Assembly (NCBI GenBank): GCA_965226755.1
Contig: CBDDDT010000003.1
Coordinates: forward strand, 310,001 to 374,000
Source: Bog-113 sp965226755
GTDB lineage: Bacteria > Acidobacteriota > Terriglobia > Bryobacterales > Bryobacteraceae
DNA length: 64,000 bases
Direction of reading: 5' to 3'
Shown: positions 26,485 through 35,921 of the stretch, piece after piece
Position numbering within the stretch: the stretch's first letter is position 1
How the letters are laid out: each line of letters starts with the position of its first letter
The notes under the pieces: model-generated
What the model saw: the letters and a program-made list of their open reading frames with translations, nothing else
What the model was told of the DNA's origin: nothing
Database searches by the model: none
Translations under genes and position numbers: made by a program

Positions 26485-28263
26485 GTGTTGAAGCGATTTC
26501 GACGAGCTTTGAAAAGCGGTTTGAAACAAAGGGCTTGGGCGCTCCGATGGCTGCCTGCCATGGCGGTGGCGGGGATGTTCGTCCAGGTGCTCTGGGCTCA
26601 GGCGGGACCCCCGTTTAACACGACTGTCCCCAGCGGGATCATGGATCAGTTCCGAAACAACCGCATTCAGTGGACCACGAATGTCTGGGTTTATGCGAAC
26701 ACTCTCTTCGGAATTCTCGCGGTCATCGAGTTCGCATGGAGCGCGGCCGTCATGTTGCTCGAAAAGAGCGACCTTCAGAGTTGGACATCCGCACTCATTC
26801 GGAAGCTGATGTGGATTGGCGCGTTCTACGCCTTGCTTCTGAATGGACGAATCTGGATTCCCGCAATCATCGACAGCTTCACGCAGATCGGGCAGAATGC
26901 AGCCGGCCTCGGCGCGCTCTCCCCGAGTGGCGTTTTCATGCAAGGACTCTCCCTCGCAGGAGCACTGATGGACGGCGCGAGCACATCCGCCTTCTTCACC
27001 AACCCCGGCACGTCGTTGGCGCTCGCTTTTGCGGCGCTCCTGATCGTGGTCTCGTACACACTCATCACGATCAACTTCATTGTCACGCTGGTCGAAAGTT
27101 ATCTCGTTGTATCGGTCGGGTTCATCTTTCTTGGCTTCGGCGGTAGCAGGTGGACCGCACCGTACACCGAGCGATACATCGGCCTTGCCGTTTCCATTGG
27201 CATAAAAATCGTCCTGCTGTACTGCCTGATCTCCGCCGGTTTTAACTTGAGCCTCGGCTGGCTGGATGAAGCACAAGCAATCGGAACGGCGGCGCGGCCT
27301 GTCATGGTTGCATTCGATGTGATGGGTGGAGCGTTGATCTTCATGATGTGCTGCTGGCAGATTCCGAAGCTGTTTGCCGCAGTCATCGGAGGCTCTCCGG
27401 CATTGACCGGCGGCGACCTGGTCGCTACGGCTGCCGTTGTCGGAGGCGCCGCCCTCGCTGTCGGTGGCGCGGCGGTTGCTGGAGTTGGCGCGCTAGTAGG
27501 CGGCGGAGGTAGTGCGGCGGCGGGGACTGGTTCTGCGGCGAGCGCCGGTGGCGCGGGTTCCAGCACAACAACTGCGGTTGCGAACGTCGGATCGGTCGGA
27601 GCAGGTTCGTCTGCCGGAGGGGGTTCGGTGTCGCCGCCCTCGTCACCGTCGCCAAGTTCTGCCACGAGTGATGGAGGAATGCGCAGGCAGCCGGACCCTC
27701 CATCAAATGGTTCAGGCGACGGTGGCGCGGCCAATCAGCAAGGGGTCACCACGCGGATGGGTGGAAATAGGACGACGCACGGCGAGAACGTATCCAGCGG
27801 GAACACGGCGGTGCCGGTGCCTCCATCGGTTTCATCAGCGTTGTCGTCGATTGGCGGTGAGCCGCTGGCGGGCTCTGGGTTCGAGACGCAACCGCCTCAG
27901 CGGGGGTTCGCTCCGGCGTCGGTCAACGCGAGCCATGCAATCACTGCACCTACACCGTTTCTGTCTTCTCCAGTCACAGCAGGAACCGCCCCAGACGGTG
28001 ATTCTGTTGCCAGTAACCCTGTTGGACCAAGCCGTCCGTCTGACGCCGCGAGTCCAGGAAGTTCTGGCGTGGTATCAGAAGTCGCCTCCGTTGGAGAAGC
28101 CAGTTCCGCAAATCCCCAACCGCCCACGCCAGCGAAGGGAAAGAGCGCGATTACTCGCGCCACCGATCAGGTCAAGGGCTTGCGGCGCAGGCTCGGATCA
28201 TTGCCCTCTGACGCGGCGCCACATGCCACGCCACCACGAATGCCAATCGAGCACGAGGAGTAA
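26485..28263 (+). CDS. trbL: TrbL/VirB6-type polytopic channel protein with long low-complexity tail
   Basis: The 592-residue product starts at GTG 26485, after AGGAG. It has a signal-like N-terminus and about six further membrane helices up to residue 305, the TrbL/VirB6 core. From there about 285 residues are Gly/Ala/Ser/Pro-rich without secondary structure. Such tails occur in TrbL proteins but this one is as long as the core. It is likely exposed to the periplasm or cytoplasm as a flexible linker. The gene is followed after 12 bases by trbF. Confidence 0.88.
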   Translation: MLKRFRRALKSGLKQRAWALRWLPAMAVAGMFVQVLWAQAGPPFNTTVPSGIMDQFRNNRIQWTTNVWVYANTLFGILAVIEFAWSAAVMLLEKSDLQSWTSALIRKLMWIGAFYALLLNGRIWIPAIIDSFTQIGQNAAGLGALSPSGVFMQGLSLAGALMDGASTSAFFTNPGTSLALAFAALLIVVSYTLITINFIVTLVESYLVVSVGFIFLGFGGSRWTAPYTERYIGLAVSIGIKIVLLYCLISAGFNLSLGWLDEAQAIGTAARPVMVAFDVMGGALIFMMCCWQIPKLFAAVIGGSPALTGGDLVATAAVVGGAALAVGGAAVAGVGALVGGGGSAAAGTGSAASAGGAGSSTTTAVANVGSVGAGSSAGGGSVSPPSSPSPSSATSDGGMRRQPDPPSNGSGDGGAANQQGVTTRMGGNRTTHGENVSSGNTAVPVPPSVSSALSSIGGEPLAGSGFETQPPQRGFAPASVNASHAITAPTPFLSSPVTAGTAPDGDSVASNPVGPSRPSDAASPGSSGVVSEVASVGEASSANPQPPTPAKGKSAITRATDQVKGLRRRLGSLPSDAAPHATPPRMPIEHEE

Positions 28264-28275
28264 CTGGAGGTCGTC

Positions 28276-28968
28276 ATGAATCTTCTACGCAAACGCGAAG
28301 TACGCAGTCCCGAAGTCTCCGCACCGCATAGCCCCTACCTGGCCGCTCGCCGCGAATGGGACGAGCGCTATGGAGATCTCATTACGCGTGCAAGGAACTG
28401 GCGCACGATGGCGGCACTGAGTTCGCTCGTCGCCTTGGTGGCAACGGCTGGCATGGTGTGGCTCTCGTCGCAATCTCATGTCGTTCCGTTCGTCGTTCTC
28501 GTGGATAATCTTGGCCGGCCCGTCGCGTCGGGCGTCGCTGACCAAACATCTTTGAACGATGATCGGCTGAAGCGATCGAACATCTTCAACTGGGTCGAGA
28601 ATCTGCGCACAGTAACCACTGACGGGGTCTCGCAGAGAAAAGCGATTGATCGCGTGTACGCGCAGATCGCGAGCGGTAGTGCAGCGCAGACCTTCGTCAG
28701 CGAATACTTCCGGGGAGATCCACCCTTCAAGCGTGCGGAGACCGAAACCGTTTCGGTCGAAGTGAAATCCGTCCTGCCGACGAGCGACCGCACCTATGAA
28801 GTTGAATGGCTGGAAACAACGCGGGATCTCTACGGAACGGTCAAAGCGACAGATCGCTGGAAGGGGTACCTGTCGATCGTTCTTAATCCCCCAACTGACG
28901 AGCGCCAGGCGCGTATCAATCCGCTTGGCGTTTACATCACCAACGCGAGTTGGGCGAAGGTTCTCTAA
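28276..28968 (+). CDS. trbF: TrbF/VirB8-type T4SS core protein
   Basis: The 230-residue product has a 45-residue cytoplasmic head, one membrane helix at about 45-64 (MAALSSLVALVATAGMVWL), and a periplasmic NTF2-like domain. VirB8 proteins nucleate the assembly between inner-membrane and core-complex parts. CTGGAGG lies about 9 bases before the ATG. Length and order match the IncP operon. Confidence 0.9.
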   Translation: MNLLRKREVRSPEVSAPHSPYLAARREWDERYGDLITRARNWRTMAALSSLVALVATAGMVWLSSQSHVVPFVVLVDNLGRPVASGVADQTSLNDDRLKRSNIFNWVENLRTVTTDGVSQRKAIDRVYAQIASGSAAQTFVSEYFRGDPPFKRAETETVSVEVKSVLPTSDRTYEVEWLETTRDLYGTVKATDRWKGYLSIVLNPPTDERQARINPLGVYITNASWAKVL

Positions 28969-29000
28969 AAAGAAAAACGAGTTCCGAAAGGAGGAACGAA

Positions 29001-30077
29001 ATGCTGTCAGCACGAATCGTCATCACCGTCACTCTAAGTTCCGTGTGGATGCTATCCGCACAGTCGCAGTCCCCCGCGCCGCCGCCGATTGGGGCCAAAC
29101 GTGTGCCAAAGGCTACTCCGGGGCAAACGTCACCGAAAAACATACCACCGCTTTTGCAGCAATACGACTTTGGCAGCCAGGTGCGTACCCTCGAAGATTC
29201 CGGCACTTTGCCTGCCGATGTGAAGCCGGAGTTTCTCAGTCCTGGCGGGGCGAGCGGAGCCGTGCCGAAAGACTTTCGGCCAAAGGCGGATGTGCCGCTG
29301 ACGGCGACAGCGCTCGAAGCTCTGCGCGTGAGCGAGCGTTGGCAAGGAGAAAAGAACGCGCCTTCGCAGGGTCCTGATGGCCGGGTAATGTACTCCTTCG
29401 GATCTGGACTTCCGATGGTCGTTTGTGCGCCGCTACGAGTTTGCATCATTGAGCTGCAGGCGGGCGAGAAGATCCTCGGCGAGCCGCACATCGGCGATTC
29501 CGTCAGGTGGAACATTTCGCCTGCGATGTACGGCGTGGGAGATCAGGCTACCGCAATCATCATCCTCAAGCCGCAAACGCCCGGTCTCGATACGAATCTT
29601 CTGATCACCACGGATCGCCGCGCCTACTATCTCCGGCTCATTTCAAAACCTGAAGATTACGTCGCTCGTGTAGCCTTCGCTTACCCCGACGATGACACCC
29701 GCAAATGGCAGCAGCAACAGGCGGCGCAGGAGGCTCTCGCGAAACAGGAGAAGCACGCGGCCGAGGTACCGCCCGCCGTCATAGCTGTCGAAAAGGTGAA
29801 CTTCGATTACACGATCCGCGGTGGAGATGAGCACATCCGGCCTGTCCGTGTGTTCGACGATGGCGCAAAGACTTTTATCCAGATGCCTGCCGAGCTTCAG
29901 CATCGGGAAGCGCCGGTGTTACTTGTCGTCGGCAACGATGGAAAGGGGGAAATGACGAACTACCGGGTGAAGGACCAAACCTACATCGTCGATCGCCTCT
30001 TTGACCGCGCGAACCTTGTGCTGGGATCAGGGAAGAGGGCCCAGAAAGTGGAGATCAGCCGTGGACACAAACAATAG
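29001..30077 (+). CDS. trbG: TrbG/VirB9-type outer-core protein
   Basis: The 358-residue product begins at ATG 29001 with a strong AAAGGAGG at 28987-28994. It has a signal peptide, a proline-rich linker, then the VirB9 beta-domains (a region with VVCAPLRVCIIELQAGE and, at the end, FDYTIRGGDEHIRPVRVFDDG). It forms the outer-membrane ring of the channel together with VirB10. The 3' end overlaps trbI by 17 bases. Confidence 0.92.
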   Translation: MLSARIVITVTLSSVWMLSAQSQSPAPPPIGAKRVPKATPGQTSPKNIPPLLQQYDFGSQVRTLEDSGTLPADVKPEFLSPGGASGAVPKDFRPKADVPLTATALEALRVSERWQGEKNAPSQGPDGRVMYSFGSGLPMVVCAPLRVCIIELQAGEKILGEPHIGDSVRWNISPAMYGVGDQATAIIILKPQTPGLDTNLLITTDRRAYYLRLISKPEDYVARVAFAYPDDDTRKWQQQQAAQEALAKQEKHAAEVPPAVIAVEKVNFDYTIRGGDEHIRPVRVFDDGAKTFIQMPAELQHREAPVLLVVGNDGKGEMTNYRVKDQTYIVDRLFDRANLVLGSGKRAQKVEISRGHKQ

Positions 30078-31515
30078 CTCCGTGCACCAACCAATCGAAG
30101 CGCCAAGCGGACTCGATCTGCATCCCCAGCCACAAAAGGCCGTTCGCATCAGCAGGCGGGCAAGCATGGCCATCATCTCCGTAATTGTGCTCTTGCTTCT
30201 GGCTTTTGCCTACGGCGGATACCGTAGAACACTCACCAATCAGGCCGCTGCTCGCGACGCTGGCCTCCCCAGGAACGTTACTCCGGCAACCCAGGCGGGC
30301 ACGGAGTTCATGCAGGCGACTCCGGCGGGCACGGTGCCGATGACCCGCATTCACGGAGATGAGCTACATCCGCCTGATACATCCCCGTCCTACGCCACGG
30401 CGTCTTGCGGCACTGATCCAAAGACCGGCCAGCCTTATCGCTTCAATCCACAAACCGGTCAACTCTGCGATGGCCTTCCCCAGGAGCGAGTGGTCGTCCG
30501 CCAACCAAATGCAATGAGCCCGCAGGCGCTCCCCCCAACGCCGGTCCACGAGGAGACTCCAGAAGAGCGTCGGCTTGCCGCCGCTTATCAGCGAGAACAG
30601 GAGGCGATTCAGGCGCCCACGAGTATCCGCAATTCTTCGGCGTCATCGTTTGGAACCGGCAACTCGGTACCCGCGGTGCGTTCTGGATCAGATGACCTTT
30701 CTCAGGTCGAAGCCCTGAGCCGTGCTCTGGGCTCGCGGCAGGGCGGTGATTCCGTCGCATTACCGAATGGGCAGGCTACTGAAAACGACTACGATGCTCA
30801 AAACATGCAGTCTCGCAAAGAGGCATTCCTCTCCGCAGGCCGCAATCGACAAGCGGATGACTACCTTCGCTCAACTCGCGAGGCCCCACTCTCGCGCTAC
30901 GAAATCAAAGCAGGTTGGGAGATCCCCGCGGTGCTCGAACAGTCGCTCAACTCAGATCTTCCCGGCGAACTGAAGGCACTCGTGACCTCGAACGTCTACG
31001 ACACCGCGACAGGCCTCTACCTCCTAATCCCGCAGGGATCACGGCTAATCGGAAGATACGATTCGCACGTTACTTATGGCCAGGACGGCGTGCAAGTCGC
31101 CTGGAGCCGCATCATCTACCCCGACGCTTCGTCGGTCGATCTCGACGGCATGATGGGCCTGGACTCCCACGGCAACGCCGGGCTGCGAGACAAGGTAGAT
31201 CGCCACTATCTCAGAATAGTCGGATTCTCAGTTCTCACAAGCATGTTCACCGCCGCCTTCGAGATCTCCCAGAGAAGCAGCCAAAGCGCCCTCACATACC
31301 CGACGCCAACGCAAACCGCTGGAAGCGCGGTCGGCCAGGAACTCAGCCAAACCGGCGCTCAAATCACAAGGCGCAACCTGAATGTACAACCCACCATCAA
31401 GGTTCCTGCGGGATACAAGTTCACGGTGCGCGTGAACCGCGACATCTTGTTTGAGGCGCCATACGAACCCGTCCAGCCGGGTGTTCAGTCTCGCGGAACC
31501 GGCGGGAAGAACTGA
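30061..31515 (+). CDS. trbI: TrbI/VirB10-type channel scaffold
   Basis: The 484-residue product starts at GTG 30061 within the end of trbG, with GGAG 8 bases upstream. A short cytoplasmic head precedes a membrane helix at about 36-57. A long proline/glutamine-rich periplasmic linker follows (to about 270), then the VirB10 beta-barrel domain with IPAVLEQSLNSDLPGE and PQGSRLIGRYDS. It spans both membranes in the core complex. It is the last gene of the trb operon, 24 bases before the excisionase-like gene. Confidence 0.92.
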   Translation: MDTNNSSVHQPIEAPSGLDLHPQPQKAVRISRRASMAIISVIVLLLLAFAYGGYRRTLTNQAAARDAGLPRNVTPATQAGTEFMQATPAGTVPMTRIHGDELHPPDTSPSYATASCGTDPKTGQPYRFNPQTGQLCDGLPQERVVVRQPNAMSPQALPPTPVHEETPEERRLAAAYQREQEAIQAPTSIRNSSASSFGTGNSVPAVRSGSDDLSQVEALSRALGSRQGGDSVALPNGQATENDYDAQNMQSRKEAFLSAGRNRQADDYLRSTREAPLSRYEIKAGWEIPAVLEQSLNSDLPGELKALVTSNVYDTATGLYLLIPQGSRLIGRYDSHVTYGQDGVQVAWSRIIYPDASSVDLDGMMGLDSHGNAGLRDKVDRHYLRIVGFSVLTSMFTAAFEISQRSSQSALTYPTPTQTAGSAVGQELSQTGAQITRRNLNVQPTIKVPAGYKFTVRVNRDILFEAPYEPVQPGVQSRGTGGKN

Positions 31516-31539
31516 GAGCGATCGCTGCTAGAGGTGCAC

Positions 31540-31793
31540 ATGAATACCCTGCACGATCTTGGCCTGCTCACAATGGCCGATGTCGCCGAACTTCTGCACT
31601 GCTCGAAGGCGCACGTCTGCAAGGCTGTATCGGGCCGCGTCCGTGGCTGTCCGCCCATACCGGAAGTTTCGCTGGACGCCGAAAGCTCGTGCGAAGGGAA
31701 ACGCTTTTGATGTGGATTAAGCGCAACGAACAGGCCGCGACCGGTGCCACGACACCTTCATCGCCAGTTCGGGGTGCCGGTAAACGCGCATAG
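31540..31793 (+). pseudogene. Excisionase-like small HTH protein, frameshifted
   Basis: The ATG at 31540 follows GAGG and opens an HTH of the AlpA/Xis type (LLTMADVAELLHCSKAHVCK). The frame is closed by TGA at 31708-31710 after 56 codons, with a tail (LDAESSCEGKRF) unlike the family. Reading one frame back from base 31674 gives GRRKLVRRETLLMWIKRNE, exactly the usual family continuation, ending at TAG 31791-31793. Loss of one G in CTGGGACGC explains the break. The integrase starts 9 bases later. A sequencing error or a real loss of directionality control are both possible; no slippery heptamer is visible for programmed shifting. Confidence 0.75.
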
Positions 31794-31802
31794 GAGAAAT
31801 CG

Positions 31803-32885
31803 ATGCGCAAACGGTACTCAACGGGAGGTATCAAGAAGCAACGTGGTCGCTGGATCGGCATGTGGTGGGTCGATGGCGGTCCCAAGAGCCGGGTTCTCGG
31901 CATGGTCAAAGACATGTCGAAGACAAAGGCGCGTGAGGCGGTCAATCGGATCGTGGCCGAAGAGAATGCCAAGCGGCAGACGAACAAAGTCTGGCAGTTT
32001 GGCGAGTTCGTTGAGTTGGTTTACTTCCCCTATTACAGTCGGAAGTGGAAAGATTCGACGCGGGAAAACAACGTGAACCGGGTATCCGTCCATCTTGTCG
32101 CGGCGTTCAAGGACCGGGAGCTTTCAAGCTTTCGGCGTGATGAGCTTCAGGACTTGCTTGACCTAAAGGCAAAGGGCGGACTCTCTTTCTCGGTTGTCGA
32201 TCATCTGCGGTGGGATCTGAAACAGGTGTTCGATATGGCTGTAGCCGAAGGTCACGTGGAGCGCAATCCGGCTCTGCTGCTGTTCACGCCGAGGGAAGCA
32301 AAGAAGCCTGTACATCGGGCCATGACTATAAGGGAGGTGCAAATATGTCTTGGCGCTCTCGATCAACGGGAGCGATTAATCGCAAAACTTGCGATCCTCG
32401 CCGGGATGCGTCCCGGTGAAATTTTCGCTTTGACATGGGGCCGGTTGACCGCGACGTATGCAGATATACGTCAGCGTGTTTATCGCGGCATGATCGACAC
32501 GCCAAAAACCGACCAGTCGTTAAGAAAGGCGGCTCTATCCGAGGGGCTGCTTGCCGAGGTTGAAAACTGGCGGATGATGGCGGTGGAAACCCGCGATGGC
32601 GCCTGGGTGTTCCCGTCGGAGCGGATGACGCCGCTCTCGAAGGACAACTGCTGGCGGCGGTCGATGCAACCGAGGCTCGCGAAGGCGGGTCTGGGATGGG
32701 CGAATTTTCTGGTGATGCGCCGGACGCATGCAACCTTAATGAAGGCTCTCGGGGTGGATGGAAAGCTGGTCGCCGATCAGCTTGGCCATAGCCTCGATGT
32801 CAACCAAAACGTGTATACGCAATCGCCCGTCGAAAGCCGGCTGGCAATTGTGAACCAGCTAGAGAAAAGCCTGCTGGTGATGTAA
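31803..32885 (+). CDS. int: Tyrosine recombinase (ICE integrase)
   Basis: The 360-residue product has an N-terminal arm-binding part, a SAM-like core-binding domain (about 65-150) and the catalytic domain. Arg203 (GMRPGEIFAL), Lys235 (TPKT), RRTH (306-309), the GH of QLGHSLDVNQ (His329) and Tyr338 are all present. Box II reads VMRRTHA rather than HxLRHT, a variation I know from this ICE-integrase branch, so it is not evidence of inactivity. The ATG at 31803 follows GGAG. It ends 56 bases from the tRNA-Gly 3' end, the usual place of the attachment site. Confidence 0.92.
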   Translation: MRKRYSTGGIKKQRGRWIGMWWVDGGPKSRVLGMVKDMSKTKAREAVNRIVAEENAKRQTNKVWQFGEFVELVYFPYYSRKWKDSTRENNVNRVSVHLVAAFKDRELSSFRRDELQDLLDLKAKGGLSFSVVDHLRWDLKQVFDMAVAEGHVERNPALLLFTPREAKKPVHRAMTIREVQICLGALDQRERLIAKLAILAGMRPGEIFALTWGRLTATYADIRQRVYRGMIDTPKTDQSLRKAALSEGLLAEVENWRMMAVETRDGAWVFPSERMTPLSKDNCWRRSMQPRLAKAGLGWANFLVMRRTHATLMKALGVDGKLVADQLGHSLDVNQNVYTQSPVESRLAIVNQLEKSLLVM

Positions 32886-32886
32886 A

Positions 32887-32906
32887 CGGAGCACAATCGG
32901 AGCACA
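32887..32906. repeat. Two CGGAGCACA direct repeats, possible integrase arm sites
   Basis: CGGAGCACA occurs at 32887-32895 and again at 32898-32906, 11 bases apart, between the integrase stop and the tRNA end. Short direct repeats at one-turn spacing beside an attachment core are typical arm-type sites of tyrosine recombinases. The repeat is short, so chance remains possible. Confidence 0.4.
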
Positions 32907-32941
32907 GGGTGAAGCTGGTATTTGCAAACTGTTGATTCTTT

Positions 32942-33016
<75 letters not shown>

Positions 33017-33021
33017 TCATC

Positions 33022-33037
33022 CGATTGCATCCTAACA
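33022..33037 (-). promoter_or_regulatory. Possible extended -10 promoter of tRNA-Gly
   Basis: On the minus strand TGTTAGGAT (33037-33029) reads as an extended -10 element about 12 bases upstream of the tRNA 5' end. No convincing -35 box is visible. Confidence 0.35.
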
Positions 33038-33078
33038 TAAGCCCCGTCCCGCCATCACCCCGTCATGAGCCTGCGATC

Positions 33079-35007
33079 ATGGTTGCATCTCCGGATCCCA
33101 ACGCCATGCCCGTGAATCGCAGACGCTTTCTCTCCTCCGTCGGACTCGCCGCGATGGCGCCCTCGATCGCCCGATCGCAGCAGGGCGTCGCCCTGGAAAA
33201 TAAAACTCCTCGCTGGAATCCCGCCTCATTCGCACTGCAGCCCTTTCCCATGTCGCAGGTGCGGCTGCTCGACGGCCCCTTTCAGCAATCCCAATCGCTC
33301 AACCAGCAGTTCGTCAACAGCATCCCCGTAGACCGTCTGCTCCACAACTTCCGCGTCAATGCGGGCCTGCCCTCTTCCGCGACGCCCCTCGGCGGGTGGG
33401 AGAAGCCGGATTGCGAACTGCGCGGCCACTTCGCCGGTCACTATCTCTCGGGATGCGCCCTCTTGTTCGCCAGCACGGGGGACGCGGCGTTTCGCACGCG
33501 CGCGGCGGATCTGGTCGCGGGACTCGCCGCATGCCAGTCCGCGCTGGGCAACGGCTATCTCAGCGCATTCCCGCTGGAGTTTTTCGCGCGCCTCGACGCT
33601 CGCAAGAAAGTTTGGGCGCCGTTCTACACCATCCATAAAATCATGGCGGGACTTCTCGACGTCAGCCGCCTGTGCGGGAATCGGCAAGCGCTCCAGGTCG
33701 TGGAAGGGATGGCGGGCTGGACCGATCGCTGGTCGCAACCTCTTGGCGAAGCGCACATGCAGGAAATTCTGGAAACGGAATTCGGCGGCATGAGCGAAAC
33801 CCTCTACAACCTTGCCGCCGTAACCGGGAACACGCATTACGCCGCGGTCGCGGTGCGGTTCGAGAAGAAGCGCTTTCTGGATCCGCTCGCGAACCGCACG
33901 GATGTATTGAAAGGACTCCATGTCAACACACATGTCCCTCAAGTCATCGGCGCCGCCCGCGGTTACGAACTCACGCAGGATCCACGGTATCGCGACATTG
34001 CGGACTACTTCTGGACCGAAGTGACCACACAGCGCTGCTACTGTACTGGCGGCACCAGCAATGACGAGAGATGGCTCGCCGGTCCCGGCCAGCTCGCGGA
34101 GGAACTGCCTCTGAGCACCAACACCGAGGAGTGTTGCGTGGCTTACAACATGCTCAAGCTCACGCGCCGCTTGTTTCAGTGGTCCGGAGATCCGCGCTAT
34201 TTCGATTACTACGAGCGCGTTCTGTTCAACCATCGCCTCGGAACGCTCGATCCGAGTACCGGCAGCGGCATGTACTATCTTCCGCTGCACACCGGCTCCT
34301 GGAAAGTCTTCGGCTCTTCCTACGATTCCTTCTGGTGCTGCACCGGAACCGGCGTGGAAGAACATGCCAAATTCAACGACAGCATCTACTATCGCGATCG
34401 CGAAGGGATCTTCGTCAATCTGTTCATCGCCTCCGAAGTAAGAGATCCGGAAAGAGGGCTGCGCATCCGACAGGAGACCGCCTTCCCGGATGACGCGGGG
34501 ACGAGGCTCATCATCCGTGCCGCCGCACCGGCGCGGTTCAAGTTACGAGTTCGTGTTCCGGGGTGGGTCGCCGGCGCCGCCGTTTGCCGCTTGAACGGCG
34601 AACTGATTCATGCGCCGGCTAAGCCCGGAACGTATGTTGAGATTGATCGGGAATGGCGTGAAGGCGATCGCGTCGATATCGATTTGCCGATGAGTCTCCG
34701 AGCCGCGCCGCTCCCGGGAGATGCGCGCATGTTTGCCGTCATGCGGGGTCCCATCGTGCTGGGCGCGCGCATGGGTTCGCAGGGCCTTACTCCCGCCGCG
34801 ACGACGAATGGCTATGAGCCGGGTCTTCACCAGGACGCCAAAGACTTCGCCGCCGTCGCTCTGCATCCGGCCGCTCTTCAGCGCGATCTCCAACCCGTCC
34901 CCGGACAGCCGCTGACTTACCAGGCCGCGAACCTGACCTTCACTCCCTTAAACCGCATTTTCGGTGAACGGTACGGCGTTTATTGGCGCGCCCCATCGGA
35001 CTCCTGA
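33079..35007 (+). CDS. GH127 beta-L-arabinofuranosidase (DUF1680), Tat-exported
   Basis: The product has about 642 residues. A twin-arginine signal (NRRRFLSSVG followed by a hydrophobic stretch) predicts export folded with its metal. The (alpha/alpha)6 barrel has the GH127 cysteine cluster: EECCVAYN and FWCCTGTGVEE, with the catalytic Cys/Zn site of the HypBA1 type. A C-terminal beta-sandwich follows. The family removes beta-L-arabinofuranose, notably from hydroxyproline-linked arabinosides of plant extensin. The next four genes break down hydroxyproline, and the stop overlaps the first of them (TGATG), a strong context match. The start may be 33079 or 33106. Confidence 0.88.
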   Translation: MVASPDPNAMPVNRRRFLSSVGLAAMAPSIARSQQGVALENKTPRWNPASFALQPFPMSQVRLLDGPFQQSQSLNQQFVNSIPVDRLLHNFRVNAGLPSSATPLGGWEKPDCELRGHFAGHYLSGCALLFASTGDAAFRTRAADLVAGLAACQSALGNGYLSAFPLEFFARLDARKKVWAPFYTIHKIMAGLLDVSRLCGNRQALQVVEGMAGWTDRWSQPLGEAHMQEILETEFGGMSETLYNLAAVTGNTHYAAVAVRFEKKRFLDPLANRTDVLKGLHVNTHVPQVIGAARGYELTQDPRYRDIADYFWTEVTTQRCYCTGGTSNDERWLAGPGQLAEELPLSTNTEECCVAYNMLKLTRRLFQWSGDPRYFDYYERVLFNHRLGTLDPSTGSGMYYLPLHTGSWKVFGSSYDSFWCCTGTGVEEHAKFNDSIYYRDREGIFVNLFIASEVRDPERGLRIRQETAFPDDAGTRLIIRAAAPARFKLRVRVPGWVAGAAVCRLNGELIHAPAKPGTYVEIDREWREGDRVDIDLPMSLRAAPLPGDARMFAVMRGPIVLGARMGSQGLTPAATTNGYEPGLHQDAKDFAAVALHPAALQRDLQPVPGQPLTYQAANLTFTPLNRIFGERYGVYWRAPSDS

Positions 35008-35921
35008 TGGTTCGCGTGATCGATTCGCATACCGGCGGCGAGCCCACGCGCCTGGTGATTGAAGGCGGTCCCGATCTCGGCGGCGGCTCCATGGCCGAGC
35101 GGCTCGCGGTCTTCCGGCGTAATCACGATCGTTTCCGATCCGCGGTCGTCAATGAGCCCCGCGGCTCCGACGCCATGGTGGGCGCTCTTCTTTGCTCGCC
35201 CGTGGATCCGGCATGCAGCGCCGGAGTCATCTTCTTCAACAATGTCGGCTACCTCGGAATGTGCGGCCATGGCGCCATCGGCTTGATCGCCAGTCTCGCT
35301 CACCTCAACCGGATTGAGCCGGGCCTGCATCGCATCGAAACTCCCGTGGGCAGGGTGATCGCCGAACTTCATGATTCCGGGGATGTGACCGTTCACAACG
35401 TGCCGAGTTACCGGCACGCCAAAGACGTTTCCGTTCCGGTCGAGGGCTGGGTGCCGGTTACCGGCGACATTGCCTGGGGCGGCAATTGGTTCTTTCTGGT
35501 GAATGCCGCGCCGCTTGCGATCGAACGTCAGAATATTGAAGCTCTGACGGAATATGCCTGGCGGGTTCGCCAGTCGCTGCAAGAGCGCGGCGTCACTGGC
35601 GCAGGCGGCGCGGAGATTGATCACATCGAGTTATTCGGACCTGAAGGGAGAAACTTCGTCTTATGTCCCGGGAAGGCTTATGACCGCTCTCCATGCGGCA
35701 CCGGCACCAGTGCGAAGGCAGCCTGCCTGTTCGCGGACGGGAAACTATTGCCCGGGCAGGTGTGGCGTCAGGAAAGCATCATCGGGACGTTCTTCGAAGC
35801 CAGCGTGGAGGTTATTGACGGCGTCATTCACCCGCGTATCCGAGGCTCGGCCTACGTGAACGCCGAGGCGACTCTTATCCTCAATGAACGCGATCCACTC
35901 TGTTGGGGGATTCGCGCGTGA
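35007..35921 (+). CDS. 4-Hydroxyproline 2-epimerase (proline racemase family)
   Basis: This cytoplasmic enzyme converts trans-4-hydroxy-L-proline to cis-4-hydroxy-D-proline. The product has 304 residues. Both catalytic cysteines are present: MCGHGAIG and SPCGTGTSAK. A dehydratase of the family would have Thr in the second place, so epimerase is favoured. The ATG at 35007 overlaps the GH127 stop. The dehydrogenase subunit that follows begins with a GTG overlapping this stop. 3-hydroxyproline or proline as substrate cannot be excluded from sequence, but the context fits 4-hydroxyproline. Confidence 0.85.
   Translation: MVRVIDSHTGGEPTRLVIEGGPDLGGGSMAERLAVFRRNHDRFRSAVVNEPRGSDAMVGALLCSPVDPACSAGVIFFNNVGYLGMCGHGAIGLIASLAHLNRIEPGLHRIETPVGRVIAELHDSGDVTVHNVPSYRHAKDVSVPVEGWVPVTGDIAWGGNWFFLVNAAPLAIERQNIEALTEYAWRVRQSLQERGVTGAGGAEIDHIELFGPEGRNFVLCPGKAYDRSPCGTGTSAKAACLFADGKLLPGQVWRQESIIGTFFEASVEVIDGVIHPRIRGSAYVNAEATLILNERDPLCWGIRA

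Noticed and set aside
26386..27276. 296-codon minus-strand frame opposite trbL
   Set aside because: Antisense to clear membrane helices of TrbL; charged, family-less sequence typical of shadow frames in GC-rich genes.
33226..34365. 379-codon minus-strand frame opposite GH127
   Set aside because: The plus-strand frame has the full set of GH127 cysteines; the antisense one has no family features.
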